Assembly: GCF_964063345.1 (NCBI RefSeq)
Contig: NZ_OZ061318.1
Location: 2,666,001-2,730,000 of the forward strand
Reading direction: 5' to 3'
Length of the DNA stretch: 64,000 bases
Source: Pseudomonas lini
GTDB taxonomy: Bacteria; Pseudomonadota; Gammaproteobacteria; Pseudomonadales; Pseudomonadaceae
Within the stretch, counting starts at the first letter, position 1. Each line of letters opens with the position of its first letter. Under the pieces are notes generated by a model. The model ran no database searches. It was not told the origin of the DNA and worked only from the letters and a program-made list of their open reading frames with translations. Of this stretch, positions 9,734 through 18,559 are shown in pieces. A program made the translations under genes and the position numbers.

Positions 9734-9746
9734 TGAAGGCCATGAA

Positions 9747-10877
9747 ATGAAAAGCAAAACCATCCGCCGCTGGTCATTCGTTCACACCTGGACCAGCCTG
9801 ATCTGCACGGTATTCCTGCTGATGCTGGCCCTCACCGGCCTGCCGTTGATCTTCCACCACGAGATCGACCATCTGCTGGGCGATGCCGCCGAGTTGAAAT
9901 CGATGCCGGCCGATACCCCGCAGCTGAATTTGCAGCAGTTGGTGCAAGCGGCTGAAAAGCATCGTCCCGGCGAGGTCATGCAATATTTCGGCTACGACGA
10001 AGAAGACCCTAACGGCGTGATCGCCATCATGGCGCCCACCGCCGGCACCGAGCCGAACTCGTCCCACACTTTCATGCTCGACGCTCGCACCGGCGAATCA
10101 TTGGAAATGCCATCGGCCAACGGCGGGCTGATGATGGTCATGCTGCGTCTGCACGTGGACCTGTTCGCCGGCCTGCCGGGCAAGTTGCTGCTGGCGTTCA
10201 TGGGGATTCTGTTTGTGCTGGCGATTGTTTCCGGAACGGTGCTGTACCTGCCGTTCATGCGGCGCTTGAAGTTCGCCACCGTGCGCCACGACAAATCCAC
10301 CCGTCTGCGCTGGCTCGACCTGCATAACCTGATCGGCGTGGTGACCCTGACCTGGGCGCTGGTGGTCGGCGTGACCGGCGTGATCAGCGCGTGCGCCGAC
10401 TTGTTGATCGCGGCGTGGCGCAACGACAGCCTGAGCGCGATGGTCGCGCCTTACCGGGATGCGCCGCCGCTGACTCAATTGGCGCCTGCGACCCGTCTGC
10501 TCGACATCGCCAAAGACGTCGCGCCGGGCATGCAGCCCGATTTCATCGCCTTCCCCGGTACGCGGTTTTCCAGCGAACACCATTACGCCGTGTTCATGAA
10601 AGGCAGCACCCAGCTGACCTCGCACTTGCTGACGCCGGTGCTGATCGACGCGAGCACCCTGCAAGTCACGGCGGTGGCCGAACGGCCGTGGTACATGGAC
10701 GCCATGGGCATGTCGCAGCCGCTGCACTTCGGTGATTACGGCGGCATGCCGATGAAGATCCTTTGGGCGACCCTCGATGTGCTGACCATCATCGTGCTCG
10801 GCAGCGGGGTTTATTTGTGGGTGGTGCGGCGCAAGGTCGCGAAACCTGTGCTCGAAAACGCGGAGTGCCCGACATGA
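9747..10877 (+). CDS. PepSY-associated inner-membrane protein (FoxB/PiuB-like)
   Basis: A 376-aa inner-membrane protein of the PepSY_TM family. It has a first membrane helix near residues 15-35 (SLICTVFLLMLALTGLPLIFHHEID), two central helices (about 145-170 and 190-215) and one near the C-terminus (LWATLDVLTIIVLGSGVYLWVVRRK). Conserved histidines (W-x-F-V-H-T-W, HLR-type LRLHVDLF, DLHNLIGV) could bind haem. Family members such as FoxB are implicated in periplasmic or membrane reduction of ferric siderophores. RBS GAAGG stands seven bases before the ATG at 9747, which I prefer to the out-of-frame ATG at 9742. Its stop overlaps the next gene by ATGA. Confidence 0.85.
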   Translation: MKSKTIRRWSFVHTWTSLICTVFLLMLALTGLPLIFHHEIDHLLGDAAELKSMPADTPQLNLQQLVQAAEKHRPGEVMQYFGYDEEDPNGVIAIMAPTAGTEPNSSHTFMLDARTGESLEMPSANGGLMMVMLRLHVDLFAGLPGKLLLAFMGILFVLAIVSGTVLYLPFMRRLKFATVRHDKSTRLRWLDLHNLIGVVTLTWALVVGVTGVISACADLLIAAWRNDSLSAMVAPYRDAPPLTQLAPATRLLDIAKDVAPGMQPDFIAFPGTRFSSEHHYAVFMKGSTQLTSHLLTPVLIDASTLQVTAVAERPWYMDAMGMSQPLHFGDYGGMPMKILWATLDVLTIIVLGSGVYLWVVRRKVAKPVLENAECPT

Positions 10878-11053
10878 GGCCGAGACAGTCGAATTTCTGG
10901 AAGGTCTTCGCCACACCCACCGTCATCGCCCTGCTCAGCGCAGCGGGTCTGTTTGCCGCACTGCTGGGCGATGGCGTGTGGGATGCATTGAGTTGGCTCG
11001 GGCTGGGGATCCCCGCCGCCCTCGCCTTGCGCGGGTTGCTGCAACGCCATTAA
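10874..11053 (+). CDS. 59-aa membrane protein, end of siderophore operon
   Basis: This short gene starts at an ATG overlapping the PepSY stop (ATGA) and encodes MRPRQSNFWKVFATPTVIAL and onwards. It has two hydrophobic stretches (about residues 13-32 and 36-52), giving a small basic inner-membrane protein. No function is known to me. The strict coupling and the equivalent short gene after foxB in P. aeruginosa suggest it is real and belongs with siderophore reduction or uptake. Confidence 0.75.
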   Translation: MRPRQSNFWKVFATPTVIALLSAAGLFAALLGDGVWDALSWLGLGIPAALALRGLLQRH

Positions 11054-11075
11054 ACAGCACAAAACCTGTGGAAAA

Positions 11076-11165
11076 TGTGGGAGCGGGCTTGCTCGCGAAA
11101 GCGGGGTGTCAGGTGAAATAAATGCCAACTGATACACCGCTTTCGCGAGCAAGCCCGCTCCCACA
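11076..11165. repeat. REPIN (GGGAGCGGGCTTGCTCGCGA type)
   Basis: Inverted arms TGTGGGAGCGGGCTTGCTCG and CGAGCAAGCCCGCTCCCACA lie between the siderophore operon and the GST gene. Confidence 0.88.
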
Positions 11166-11219
11166 CTTAAACGCTAAAGCGCTATGCTGCCGACACTGCC
11201 CACGATTGAGATCGTCGCC

Positions 11220-11849
11220 ATGTCCGTCCCCAGCATGACCTTGTTCCACAACCCTGCGTCGCCCTTCGTTCGCAAAGTCATGGTGCTGCTGCACGAAACC
11301 GGTCAAACGAACCGCGTGGCGCTGCAAGCCAGCCAGCTCACGCCGGTCAGCCCGGATCTGGCCCTCAACGAAGACAACCCGCTAGGTAAAATTCCGGCCC
11401 TGCGCCTGGCCGACGGCAATGTGTTGTACGACAGCCGAGTGATCCTCGACTATCTCGATCATCAGCACGTCGGCAATCCGCTGATCCCTCGCGACGGCTC
11501 GGCGCGCTGGCGGCGCCTGACCCTGGCTTCCCTGGCCGACGGGATCATGGATGCCGCGGTGATGGTTCGCTACGAAGTGGCCCTGCGCACCCCGGAAAAA
11601 CACTGGGACGAGTGGCTCGACAGTCAGCGCGACAAGATTCGCCGCGCTCTGGCACTGCTGGAAGCCGACGCGATTGCCGAGCTGACCAGCCATTTCGATG
11701 TGGCGGCAATCAGTGTTGCCTGTGCCTTGGGTTATCTGGATCTGCGCCATCCGGATCTGGAATGGCGCAAAGAGAATCCTAAGCTGGCAGAGTGGTATTT
11801 TGAGGTGAGTCAGCGGCCTTCGATGATTGCGACGATGCCCAAGGTTTAG
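11220..11849 (+). CDS. glutathione S-transferase family protein
   Basis: A 209-aa cytosolic protein with an N-terminal thioredoxin-like GST domain (TLFHNPASPFVRKVMVLLHETG; NPLGKIPAL with the cis-proline; DSRVILDYLD) and an all-alpha C-terminal domain (about residues 90-205). The likely glutathione-site serine is in NPASPF. I chose ATG 11220; an ATG at 11232 is also possible. It is a stand-alone gene between two REPINs. The substrate is unknown. Confidence 0.9.
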   Translation: MSVPSMTLFHNPASPFVRKVMVLLHETGQTNRVALQASQLTPVSPDLALNEDNPLGKIPALRLADGNVLYDSRVILDYLDHQHVGNPLIPRDGSARWRRLTLASLADGIMDAAVMVRYEVALRTPEKHWDEWLDSQRDKIRRALALLEADAIAELTSHFDVAAISVACALGYLDLRHPDLEWRKENPKLAEWYFEVSQRPSMIATMPKV

Positions 11850-12064
11850 ATGTTCGCTGGCTGTACCGGCCTCTTCGCGAGCAGGCTCGCTCCCACAGGG
11901 GACTTGTGTTGTTCATTCCATATTTGTAACAACACAGAGCCAATGTGGGAGCGGGCTTGCTCGCGAATGCACCACACCGGATCCAACGGAAACAACCCGG
12001 CAATCCGCGTCGCCAACACCTCTCCCACCCGCTGATCCTCGCGCAACCCCAACGACCGGCTCAT
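11846..12064 (-). pseudogene. short ORF coupled to creD, 3' part made of REP sequence
   Basis: An ATG at 12064 overlaps the creD stop (ATGA). The first 33 or so codons (MSRSLGLREDQRVGEVLATR...) are not REP and read like a real protein start. The rest runs through the REPIN at 11874-11967 and has the composition of translated REP. I read it as either a tiny coupled gene or the remnant of a longer gene cut by REPIN insertion. No function is recognised. Confidence 0.35.
11874..11967. repeat. REPIN downstream of GST and creD
   Basis: Inverted arms TTCGCGAGCAGGCTCGCTCC and GGAGCGGGCTTGCTCGCGAA flank a 45-bp centre. It lies between the convergent GST gene and creD. Confidence 0.87.
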
Positions 12065-13431
12065 TCCACGGCTCCAATATCAAAAGCCAGCGGCTTGGCG
12101 GGTTTCTGCCCGATCCCGTACCAGTCCAGCTTGCGGGTCAGCACCATGAACACACCCAGCAGACCGAACAACAGCAGCGAGCCCATCAACAGCGCGTAAT
12201 CCTCGGCACTCAGCAAGCCGTAGAGCAAGCCATACAATGCCGCCAGCCCCGCCGAAAAACTCAAACCGTGATGCACGCTGCGTAGCACATGACAGACATA
12301 GAAACCGATCAACAACACACAACCACTCGCCGACAGCAGATACGCCAGGGCGAAGCCGATGTGTTCGGACAGCGACAACAGCAACAGGTAGAAGAACGCC
12401 AGCGCCACGCCCACCAGTGCGTATTGCACCGGGTGTACTGCCAGGCTTTTCAGCACTTCGAAGAGGAAGAAACCGGCGAAGGTCAGGACGATGAACAACA
12501 ACGCGTATTTGATTGCCCGGTCGCTTTTCAGGTACTGGTCCACCGGGTCGATGAAACTCACGCCGAAGCTGCGACCGCTGAACGCCTCGCACTGGCCGCC
12601 AGACACGCAACTGTTCAACGCCTCTTGCAGGTTGGTGGAGAAAAACGAGGTCTGCCAATTGGCGGTGAAACCCTGATCGGTGATTTCACGCTGGGCCGGC
12701 AGGTAGTTGCCGATGAAGCTGGGATGAGGCCAATTGGCGGCCAGTGAAACCTTGCTGGTCTTGCCCACCGGGAGAACCTGCAACTGACCGGTGCCTTGCA
12801 GGCGCAAATCGAAACCGAAGGCCAGTTCCGTAGCCTGTTGGGTGTTCAGCGCTGGCAGCGTCACGTGCACACCCTCGCCCAACCAGCCCACCTGGCTACC
12901 CGGTACAAAATCCAGGCTCTGGCCATTGAGTTCGAGTTTCAGCGCATTCTCGATGCCGCGAATGTCGCTGATGCCAACGGCCAGGAACGGTTGGTCGAAG
13001 CGGTAGTCGGCGAAGTCTTCCTTGATGCCCAGTTGTGCCGGAACCGAGAACTGCCCGCTAATGCGGTTGTCGGCATGAAACAGCCGTGCCTCGTAGATAC
13101 CCCGGGCGCGCAGTTCGGTCTGGACCTGGCCGTCCAGCTCGAAGCGCTCCGGCAGGAAATACAAACGCCCGCGTTCCTCGCCAACGTCCTGGTAACGCTG
13201 GTTGGTTTTCTGGTTGGTTTTCCAGGTACGCACCGTTTTGCGATAGGGCACCACCATCAGCGGGCCGCTCAGTTGCTGGCTGTAACTGGAGCTGCGGGCG
13301 ATGTCTTCGAGTACGCCATCGCGCAGTTGTTGCCGATCCTCGATCACGCCGTTGATCATCAGCAACGGGATCAGCAGCAACAGAATCAAAAGGGCAATCG
13401 CCCCGAGTTTTAGGGTCAGGCTACGGTTCAT
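12061..13431 (-). CDS. creD: inner-membrane protein CreD
   Basis: A 456-aa inner-membrane protein. It has an N-terminal helix (LKLGAIALLILLLLIPLLMINGVI), a large periplasmic part (about residues 45-300) with the family motif SSSYSQQLSGPLMVVPY, and five or six closely packed C-terminal helices. CreD is controlled by the CreBC two-component system and is linked to envelope integrity and beta-lactam response. The start at 13431 has AGGGAGAG six to nine bases upstream; the upstream extension of the frame lacks coding character. Unlike P. aeruginosa, where creB-creC-creD are contiguous, creD is here separated from creC by an acyltransferase gene on the other strand. Confidence 0.93.
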   Translation of the reverse strand: MNRSLTLKLGAIALLILLLLIPLLMINGVIEDRQQLRDGVLEDIARSSSYSQQLSGPLMVVPYRKTVRTWKTNQKTNQRYQDVGEERGRLYFLPERFELDGQVQTELRARGIYEARLFHADNRISGQFSVPAQLGIKEDFADYRFDQPFLAVGISDIRGIENALKLELNGQSLDFVPGSQVGWLGEGVHVTLPALNTQQATELAFGFDLRLQGTGQLQVLPVGKTSKVSLAANWPHPSFIGNYLPAQREITDQGFTANWQTSFFSTNLQEALNSCVSGGQCEAFSGRSFGVSFIDPVDQYLKSDRAIKYALLFIVLTFAGFFLFEVLKSLAVHPVQYALVGVALAFFYLLLLSLSEHIGFALAYLLSASGCVLLIGFYVCHVLRSVHHGLSFSAGLAALYGLLYGLLSAEDYALLMGSLLLFGLLGVFMVLTRKLDWYGIGQKPAKPLAFDIGAVE

Positions 13432-13666
13432 GGGACTCTCCCTGTTTGGATGGGGAAAGTCTGGGTCAGTTGTGTGGGGGTTTCGTGGAGGATCTGTGGG
13501 GATTACGTGGAAATACCTGTAAAAGCCTTTTGGGTCTTGGCACACTGCGCCACCTTCAGGCCACTGCGGGTATCTGCACCCATTCCGGATACGTTTTACT
13601 GCCAGCTACAGTTCAGATTTTCGCCCCTTTGTTTGATCCAAAGGAGGCCAGACAAGGAGCGCCTCT

Positions 13667-14677
13667 TTGCGAAATAACTCATTCGACCTGATCAGACACC
13701 TCGCTGCCCTCATGGTCCTGGTCAGCCATCACTTTGTGCTGTCGGGCATGAGCGAGCCGGGGATAGCTGGTTACAACTCGTTGGGCGGTATGGCGGTCAT
13801 TTGCTTCTTCGCTATTTCCGGGCTGTTAATTACCCTCAGTTATTTGAACGCCGCAAGCTTTCAAGACTACCTGGCAAAGCGTGTCGCTCGAATCTTTCCG
13901 GCGCTCATCGCTTGCTCATTTTTGATGACCTACGTGGCCGGAGCGTTCTTTGCCAGCGACTATGTCTTGGGAAAAGAGGCCTTGGTCGACTTTCTGCGCA
14001 TTTCAGCCTTTGGACGTGCTTCCATTGATGAAGTAACCAGCGACTTCATCTTCAGCGAATCCTTTAACGGAAGCCTGTGGACGTTAAAGATCGAGTTCGT
14101 TTTTTACATTCTGCTGGCGGTAGTACTGACCTTGTATCGCAGCGCCTTGATGCCTCTGGCTTTGTTACTCCTGTTTGGCCTCGCAACCTTTTTCCTGAGC
14201 AACTACATCACGGGCGCACTGGCGCAGAAATTTCTGGCCTACTGCGCCGCGGGCATAGCGTTTTTCTCGGGATCATTGATCGCCTTTCATCGACATCACT
14301 TCAACAGCCCTCGCACAAAAGCAATCGTATTGGCCGCCTCCATCCTACTGATAGTAGTTTCGTTGGGGACTTCGTCCGTGTGGGTCACCGCGACCCTGGG
14401 GGTTAGTCTGGCAACCATCAGCGTGGGCTTGTTGTACGTAGATAAAACCATCAGGGGCCGGTTTGATATCTCGTATGGCATCTACCTGTATGCCTTTCCC
14501 GTGCAACAACTGGTCATCAATAAAACCCCACTGGCCTTTTTACCGTCCATTGTTGTCACGACGCTTATTGTCATCGGCCTGGCAACACTTTCATGGCTGT
14601 TCATCGAGCAGCCGGCACTCAAGTTCGTGCATAGAAACAAGGCCCGAAAATCAGTGCCTGGCTGGCTAGCGCCTTGA
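13667..14677 (+). CDS. acyltransferase 3 family membrane protein (OafA-like), probable insertion
   Basis: A 336-aa protein of the acyltransferase-3 family with about ten hydrophobic segments. It starts RNNSFDLIRHLAALMVLVSHH, which holds the conserved early arginine and the catalytic-type histidine. Members O-acetylate or O-acylate cell-surface sugars. The start is TTG at 13667 with an excellent AAGGAG seven bases upstream; no ATG fits. The gene is visibly richer in A and T than its neighbours and uses codons such as TTA, ATA and AGT more often. Its stop lies one base from the creC stop, on the opposite strand. All this suggests lateral gain, perhaps for O-antigen modification. The acyl acceptor cannot be predicted. 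Confidence 0.9.
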   Translation: MRNNSFDLIRHLAALMVLVSHHFVLSGMSEPGIAGYNSLGGMAVICFFAISGLLITLSYLNAASFQDYLAKRVARIFPALIACSFLMTYVAGAFFASDYVLGKEALVDFLRISAFGRASIDEVTSDFIFSESFNGSLWTLKIEFVFYILLAVVLTLYRSALMPLALLLLFGLATFFLSNYITGALAQKFLAYCAAGIAFFSGSLIAFHRHHFNSPRTKAIVLAASILLIVVSLGTSSVWVTATLGVSLATISVGLLYVDKTIRGRFDISYGIYLYAFPVQQLVINKTPLAFLPSIVVTTLIVIGLATLSWLFIEQPALKFVHRNKARKSVPGWLAP

Positions 14678-14678
14678 G

Positions 14679-16112
14679 TCAATGACGAGTCGCCTCAGGC
14701 AAATGCAACTTGGCCTCTACACCGCCAGCAACGTTGCCTACCCACAGTTGGCCGCCATGCAGTTTGACCACTTCCTCAACGAAGTTAAGCCCTAGCCCCG
14801 TACTCTTGCGCCCACTGTCCGGGCGCGGCAGTGAATAGAAGCGCTCGCTCAAGCGCGGCAATGCATAGTCGGGAATCGCCTCGGCCTGGTTGAATAGCCT
14901 GAACTCAATGCGATCATCGATTCGTTCGGCGCACAAACGCAGCACACCGCGAGCTGGGGTGAAGTCCAAGGCATTCTCCAGCAGATTGCCCAGTGCCTGA
15001 CGCAACAGAAACGGCTCGCCGAGCAGGTTCAAATCTGCTGCAATTTGCAGTTCCACATGCAACTGCTTGCCTTCGATTCGCGCAGCCTGCGCGCTCAACA
15101 GCTCGTCCACCAAACTCGCCAACGGCACGGCCACCCGCTCTTCCAGCCCTTGGCGCTGTTCCACCTGCGCGAGGTTCAACAGTCGTTCGATCAACTGCTG
15201 CATGCGTGCACTTTCGCTGTCGATGTTGCTGACAAATCGCTGCTGCTGAGCCAGCGGCATCTCACCTTGCAGTAACTCCGCCGCACCACGAATCGCCGCC
15301 AGCGGGCTTTTCAATTCATGGGTCAGGGTGTGCACATAACGCTCGACGTAGGCTTTGCCTTCGAGCTGGGTGCGCATCTGTTCCACCGCCGTGGCCAGTT
15401 GCTCCAGCTCGCCGCCACGATAATGCGGCACCTCGACCCGACGACCTTCGCTGACTGCCTGGGCATACGCCGTCAACCGCCGCAGCGCCGCGCTCAGCCA
15501 CCACGACAACAACGCACCGAACAGCAAACCCAGGCCAATCAGCCCGGCACCATAAATCAGCAATCGCCGCTCGGTGCGATCAACGTAGGGCTGCAGCGAG
15601 CTGTTGGGTTTGGCCACCGTCACCACGCCGATGATCTGGCCGTTGTCGCGAATCGGTGCACCGACGTGCATCACCGACGAGTTCGAATCATCCGGGTTGC
15701 TGCGCGTCGAACGAGCGCCGTATTCGCCGCGCAAGGTCAGGTAGACGTCGTTCCAGCGCGAGTAGTCCTGGCCCACCGCGATGCCGCTGGAATCCAGCAC
15801 CACAATGCCCTTGGCATCGGTGACGTAAATCCGGTGGTTGACCTGATTCTTCGGCATGCCCCAGATACTCGCCTTCGGTTGCCGTTCACCATAAGCCTTG
15901 AGCAACTCGGGCCAGCGGTTCTGGCTGAGGGTGCCAGCCTTGAAGTCGTCGCGCAGGATCTCGGCCATCAGGTTGGCGGTGTCCACCAGGGTTTCTTCGG
16001 TGGACTGGCGCACGCCGGGGCGAATTTCTTCCATCACGGTATTGAGCACGAAGTAGCCGGTCAGGCCGATGAACAGCACGTAGACCAGGAAAATCCGGAT
16101 CCCCAATGGCAT
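14679..16112 (-). CDS. creC: sensor histidine kinase CreC
   Basis: A 477-aa two-component kinase. A first membrane helix (MPLGIRIFLVYVLFIGLTGYFVL) and a second near residues 185-210 (YGAGLIGLGLLFGALLSWWL) enclose a periplasmic sensor (about 30-180). HAMP follows, then the H-box HTLTHELKSPLAAI, an N-box near GNLLENALDF and the ATP lid GRKSTGLGLNFVEEV. The start ATG 16112 overlaps the creB stop (TGATG). CreC senses carbon-source or envelope state and phosphorylates CreB. The convergent acyltransferase ends one base away. Confidence 0.93.
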   Translation of the reverse strand: MPLGIRIFLVYVLFIGLTGYFVLNTVMEEIRPGVRQSTEETLVDTANLMAEILRDDFKAGTLSQNRWPELLKAYGERQPKASIWGMPKNQVNHRIYVTDAKGIVVLDSSGIAVGQDYSRWNDVYLTLRGEYGARSTRSNPDDSNSSVMHVGAPIRDNGQIIGVVTVAKPNSSLQPYVDRTERRLLIYGAGLIGLGLLFGALLSWWLSAALRRLTAYAQAVSEGRRVEVPHYRGGELEQLATAVEQMRTQLEGKAYVERYVHTLTHELKSPLAAIRGAAELLQGEMPLAQQQRFVSNIDSESARMQQLIERLLNLAQVEQRQGLEERVAVPLASLVDELLSAQAARIEGKQLHVELQIAADLNLLGEPFLLRQALGNLLENALDFTPARGVLRLCAERIDDRIEFRLFNQAEAIPDYALPRLSERFYSLPRPDSGRKSTGLGLNFVEEVVKLHGGQLWVGNVAGGVEAKLHLPEATRH

Positions 16113-16792
16113 CAGCTGTGTCCCGGGCTGTAGCTGTAACCGAGGCCGCGGTGAGTCTGGATCGGCTCGGCGTCGGCCTTCACCTGGCGCAATTTGGCGC
16201 GCACGCTCTTGATGTGGCTGTCGATGCTGCGCTCGTAGCCGGCATCGGCGGCCACACCCAGCGCATCGAGCAATTGCTCGCGGCTGAAGACTCGTTCGGG
16301 TTGCTCGAGCAGGCATTGCAGCAAACGAAACTCATGGCGAGTCAGGCTCAGCGGCTGGCTGCGATAGCTGATCTGCACCCGTTCACTGTCGATGCGAAAC
16401 AGCGCGGACGCCGCCTCCGCCACCGGTCGTGGCGCCATGCGCTTGAGAATCGCCCTGACCCGCGCCGCCACTTCCCGGGGGCTGAACGGTTTGACCACGT
16501 AATCGTCGGCACCGATTTCCAGACCGACCACGCGGTCGATCTCTGCATCACGGGCGCTGAGAAAAATCACCGGCACTTCGCTGAAACGCCGCAACTGCTT
16601 GCAGGTCTCGAAGCCACTGATGTCTGGCAGGCCGATATCGAGGATGATCAGGTCGGCCGGCGTGGCGCGCTGATGTTCAAGCGCCGCCGCGCCAAGGCTC
16701 AACCAGGTGGTGGTAAAGCCCTCGCCCTGCAAGGCGAAAATCAGGGTGTCGGCAATCGCCGCTTCGTCTTCGACAATCAGGATATGAGGCAT
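16112..16792 (-). CDS. creB: response regulator CreB (OmpR family)
   Basis: A 226-aa DNA-binding regulator. The receiver domain has VEDEAAIAD, the phospho-acceptor in LIILDIGLPD and lysine in VVKPFSPRE. The C-terminal winged helix contains LTRHEFRLLQCLLEQPERVFSREQLL and YERSIDSHIKSVRAKLRQ. It is the first gene of the cre unit and overlaps creC. CreB binds tandem TTCAC boxes in enterobacteria; no convincing copy was seen upstream of creD here. Confidence 0.93.
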   Translation of the reverse strand: MPHILIVEDEAAIADTLIFALQGEGFTTTWLSLGAAALEHQRATPADLIILDIGLPDISGFETCKQLRRFSEVPVIFLSARDAEIDRVVGLEIGADDYVVKPFSPREVAARVRAILKRMAPRPVAEAASALFRIDSERVQISYRSQPLSLTRHEFRLLQCLLEQPERVFSREQLLDALGVAADAGYERSIDSHIKSVRAKLRQVKADAEPIQTHRGLGYSYSPGHS

Positions 16793-16851
16793 GGCGTCCG
16801 AGCCCGCTAGTTAAGTGGGCGAACGGTGCCCCAAGGCTGATTCGCCGTCAA

Positions 16852-17358
16852 TCAGCAGTCGGGTTTGTCTGCCGTAAAACGCCGTGCCGGGTTCACCGCC
16901 GCACCGAATTCACGCAGCGCTTTGGCGCCGATCAACAACGGGTAATTGAAGCTGCTGCGGTCGGTGAGGTTGACCTCGACGGTGCGCTTGACGTTGCCCA
17001 GGCACAGTTCCAGATCGACCACTGGCCGCTTGGTGGGCTCGATCGCTTCCTTGTCATCGTCGTCTTCTTCGGAGCGGGTCTTGATCTTGCTGATCCGCGC
17101 GACCTTGTGTTCGTAAACCTTGTTGCTGGCGCCTTTGGTGGCGAGACGGAAACGCACCCACTCGTCGCCGTCACGGGTGAAGGTTTCGATGTCTTTGGCC
17201 GACAGCGACGCGGTCAGGGCGCCGGTGTCCATTTTGGCCTTGAGAACTTCGCCGCCGATTTCCGGCAGCGCGATGTATTCGTAACGCCCGTACAGGGTCG
17301 GCTCGGCGGCCAAAACCGGCAGGGCTACAAGGGCAAGCAGTGCAAGGATAGATTTCAC
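16852..17358 (-). CDS. exported retropepsin-like protein (ATP-dependent zinc protease family)
   Basis: A 168-aa protein with an N-terminal signal peptide (KSILALLALVALPVLAAEP). A single domain follows, with the aspartic-protease-like motif MDTGALTASL and the C-terminal FNYPLLIGAKALREF. Databases call this family a zinc or RimK-associated protease, but the D-T-G motif points to a retropepsin fold. An acidic, lysine-rich loop (RSEEDDDDKEAIEPTKR) interrupts it. I chose GTG 17358, which places the signal peptide first and has AAGGA upstream; longer starts run into REP sequence. It may process a periplasmic substrate; none is known. Confidence 0.8.
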   Translation of the reverse strand: MKSILALLALVALPVLAAEPTLYGRYEYIALPEIGGEVLKAKMDTGALTASLSAKDIETFTRDGDEWVRFRLATKGASNKVYEHKVARISKIKTRSEEDDDDKEAIEPTKRPVVDLELCLGNVKRTVEVNLTDRSSFNYPLLIGAKALREFGAAVNPARRFTADKPDC

Positions 17359-17433
17359 GTAAGGGGCTTCCTTGTAGAGTGGGCAGCGGAATTTTAGAAC
17401 CGCTGCCTTTGAATTCGTTCGTTCTTGAAATCG

Positions 17434-17526
17434 CTTCGCGGGCAAGCCCGCTCCCACAGGGTTTTGGGTTCGCGACAAAAAATGTGGTCAGCACAAAATT
17501 CCTGTGGGAGCGGGCTTGCCCGCGAA
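17434..17526. repeat. REPIN in 315-bp divergent gap
   Basis: Inverted arms TTCGCGGGCAAGCCCGCTCC and GGAGCGGGCTTGCCCGCGAA. The rest of the gap 17359-17673 presumably carries the two divergent promoters; no box could be assigned. Confidence 0.88.
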
Positions 17527-17673
17527 TAGGCCAGATCAATCACCACAACAGCCTGACGGGTTCGAATTCGCTAAAGCATACCGCCGCAAACGTGAAACAT
17601 TCGTCACCACTGATTTGGCGTGTCGCCTGAAGCTGCTTATCATGGCGCGCCCAAACGCTTTCAAGAGTTATTT

Positions 17674-18558
17674 ATGCGCCGCCTGCTCACCGGCTGTTTC
17701 GTTACCCTGCTGCTGTTTCTTAACACCCTGGTGCTGTTCGGGCCTTTGATGGTGTTCGCCCTGCTGAAGCTGCTCCTGCCCGGGCGCTTTCGCGATTACG
17801 CCTCCTGGACGGTGATGTGGATAGCCGAAACCTGGGCCGAAATAGACAAGCTGATCTTTCGGCTGTGCATTCCCACCCAGTGGGACATTCGCGGCGGCGA
17901 TGATTTGCGCCGCGACACCTCGTATCTGGTGATCGGCAACCATCAGTCCTGGGTCGATATCCCGGCCCTGATTCAGACGCTTAACCGGCGCACGCCGTTC
18001 TTCAAATTCTTCCTCAAGAAAGAACTGATCTGGGTGCCGTTCCTGGGTCTGGCCTGGTGGGCTTTGGACTATCCGTTCATGAAGCGCTACACAAAGGCGT
18101 TTCTGGAGAAAAACCCGGAGCTGGCCGGCAAGGATCTGGAGATCACTAAACAAGCCTGCGAGTTGTACAAACGTCAGCCAGTGACGGTGGTCAATTACCT
18201 GGAAGGCACTCGATACACCTCGGCGAAAAGCGCCCAACAGCAGTCACCGTTCACCCACCTGCTCAAGCCCAAGGCTGGCGGCGTGGCTTTTGTGCTGGCG
18301 GCGATGGGTGAACAGCTGGATGCCGTTCTCGATGTGACAGTGGTGTATCCACAGCAGAAGATTCCAGGGTTCTGGGATTTGATCAGCGGCAACGTGCCGA
18401 GGGTGATCATCGACATCCGGACCCGCGAACTGGACCCGGCGCTGTGGCAAGGCGATTACGAAAACGATGCGGCGTTTCGCGAAACAATCCAGAACTGGGT
18501 CAACCAGCTCTGGATCGAGAAGGACCGGCGCATCAAGGCGCTACGCGCCGAAGGCTGA
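17674..18558 (+). CDS. PlsC-type acyltransferase (YihG-like)
   Basis: A 294-aa membrane-bound acyltransferase. An N-terminal helix (LLTGCFVTLLLFLNTLVLFGPLMVFALLKLL) is followed by the catalytic block NHQSWVDIPAL (HX4D), the acceptor motif YLEGTRY (EGTR) and further PlsC blocks. It probably acylates lysophosphatidic acid or a related lipid at the inner membrane. I chose ATG 17674, with AAGAG upstream, because the hydrophobic N-terminus begins there. It ends one base from the convergent DUF2780 gene. Confidence 0.88.
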   Translation: MRRLLTGCFVTLLLFLNTLVLFGPLMVFALLKLLLPGRFRDYASWTVMWIAETWAEIDKLIFRLCIPTQWDIRGGDDLRRDTSYLVIGNHQSWVDIPALIQTLNRRTPFFKFFLKKELIWVPFLGLAWWALDYPFMKRYTKAFLEKNPELAGKDLEITKQACELYKRQPVTVVNYLEGTRYTSAKSAQQQSPFTHLLKPKAGGVAFVLAAMGEQLDAVLDVTVVYPQQKIPGFWDLISGNVPRVIIDIRTRELDPALWQGDYENDAAFRETIQNWVNQLWIEKDRRIKALRAEG

Positions 18559-18559
18559 C

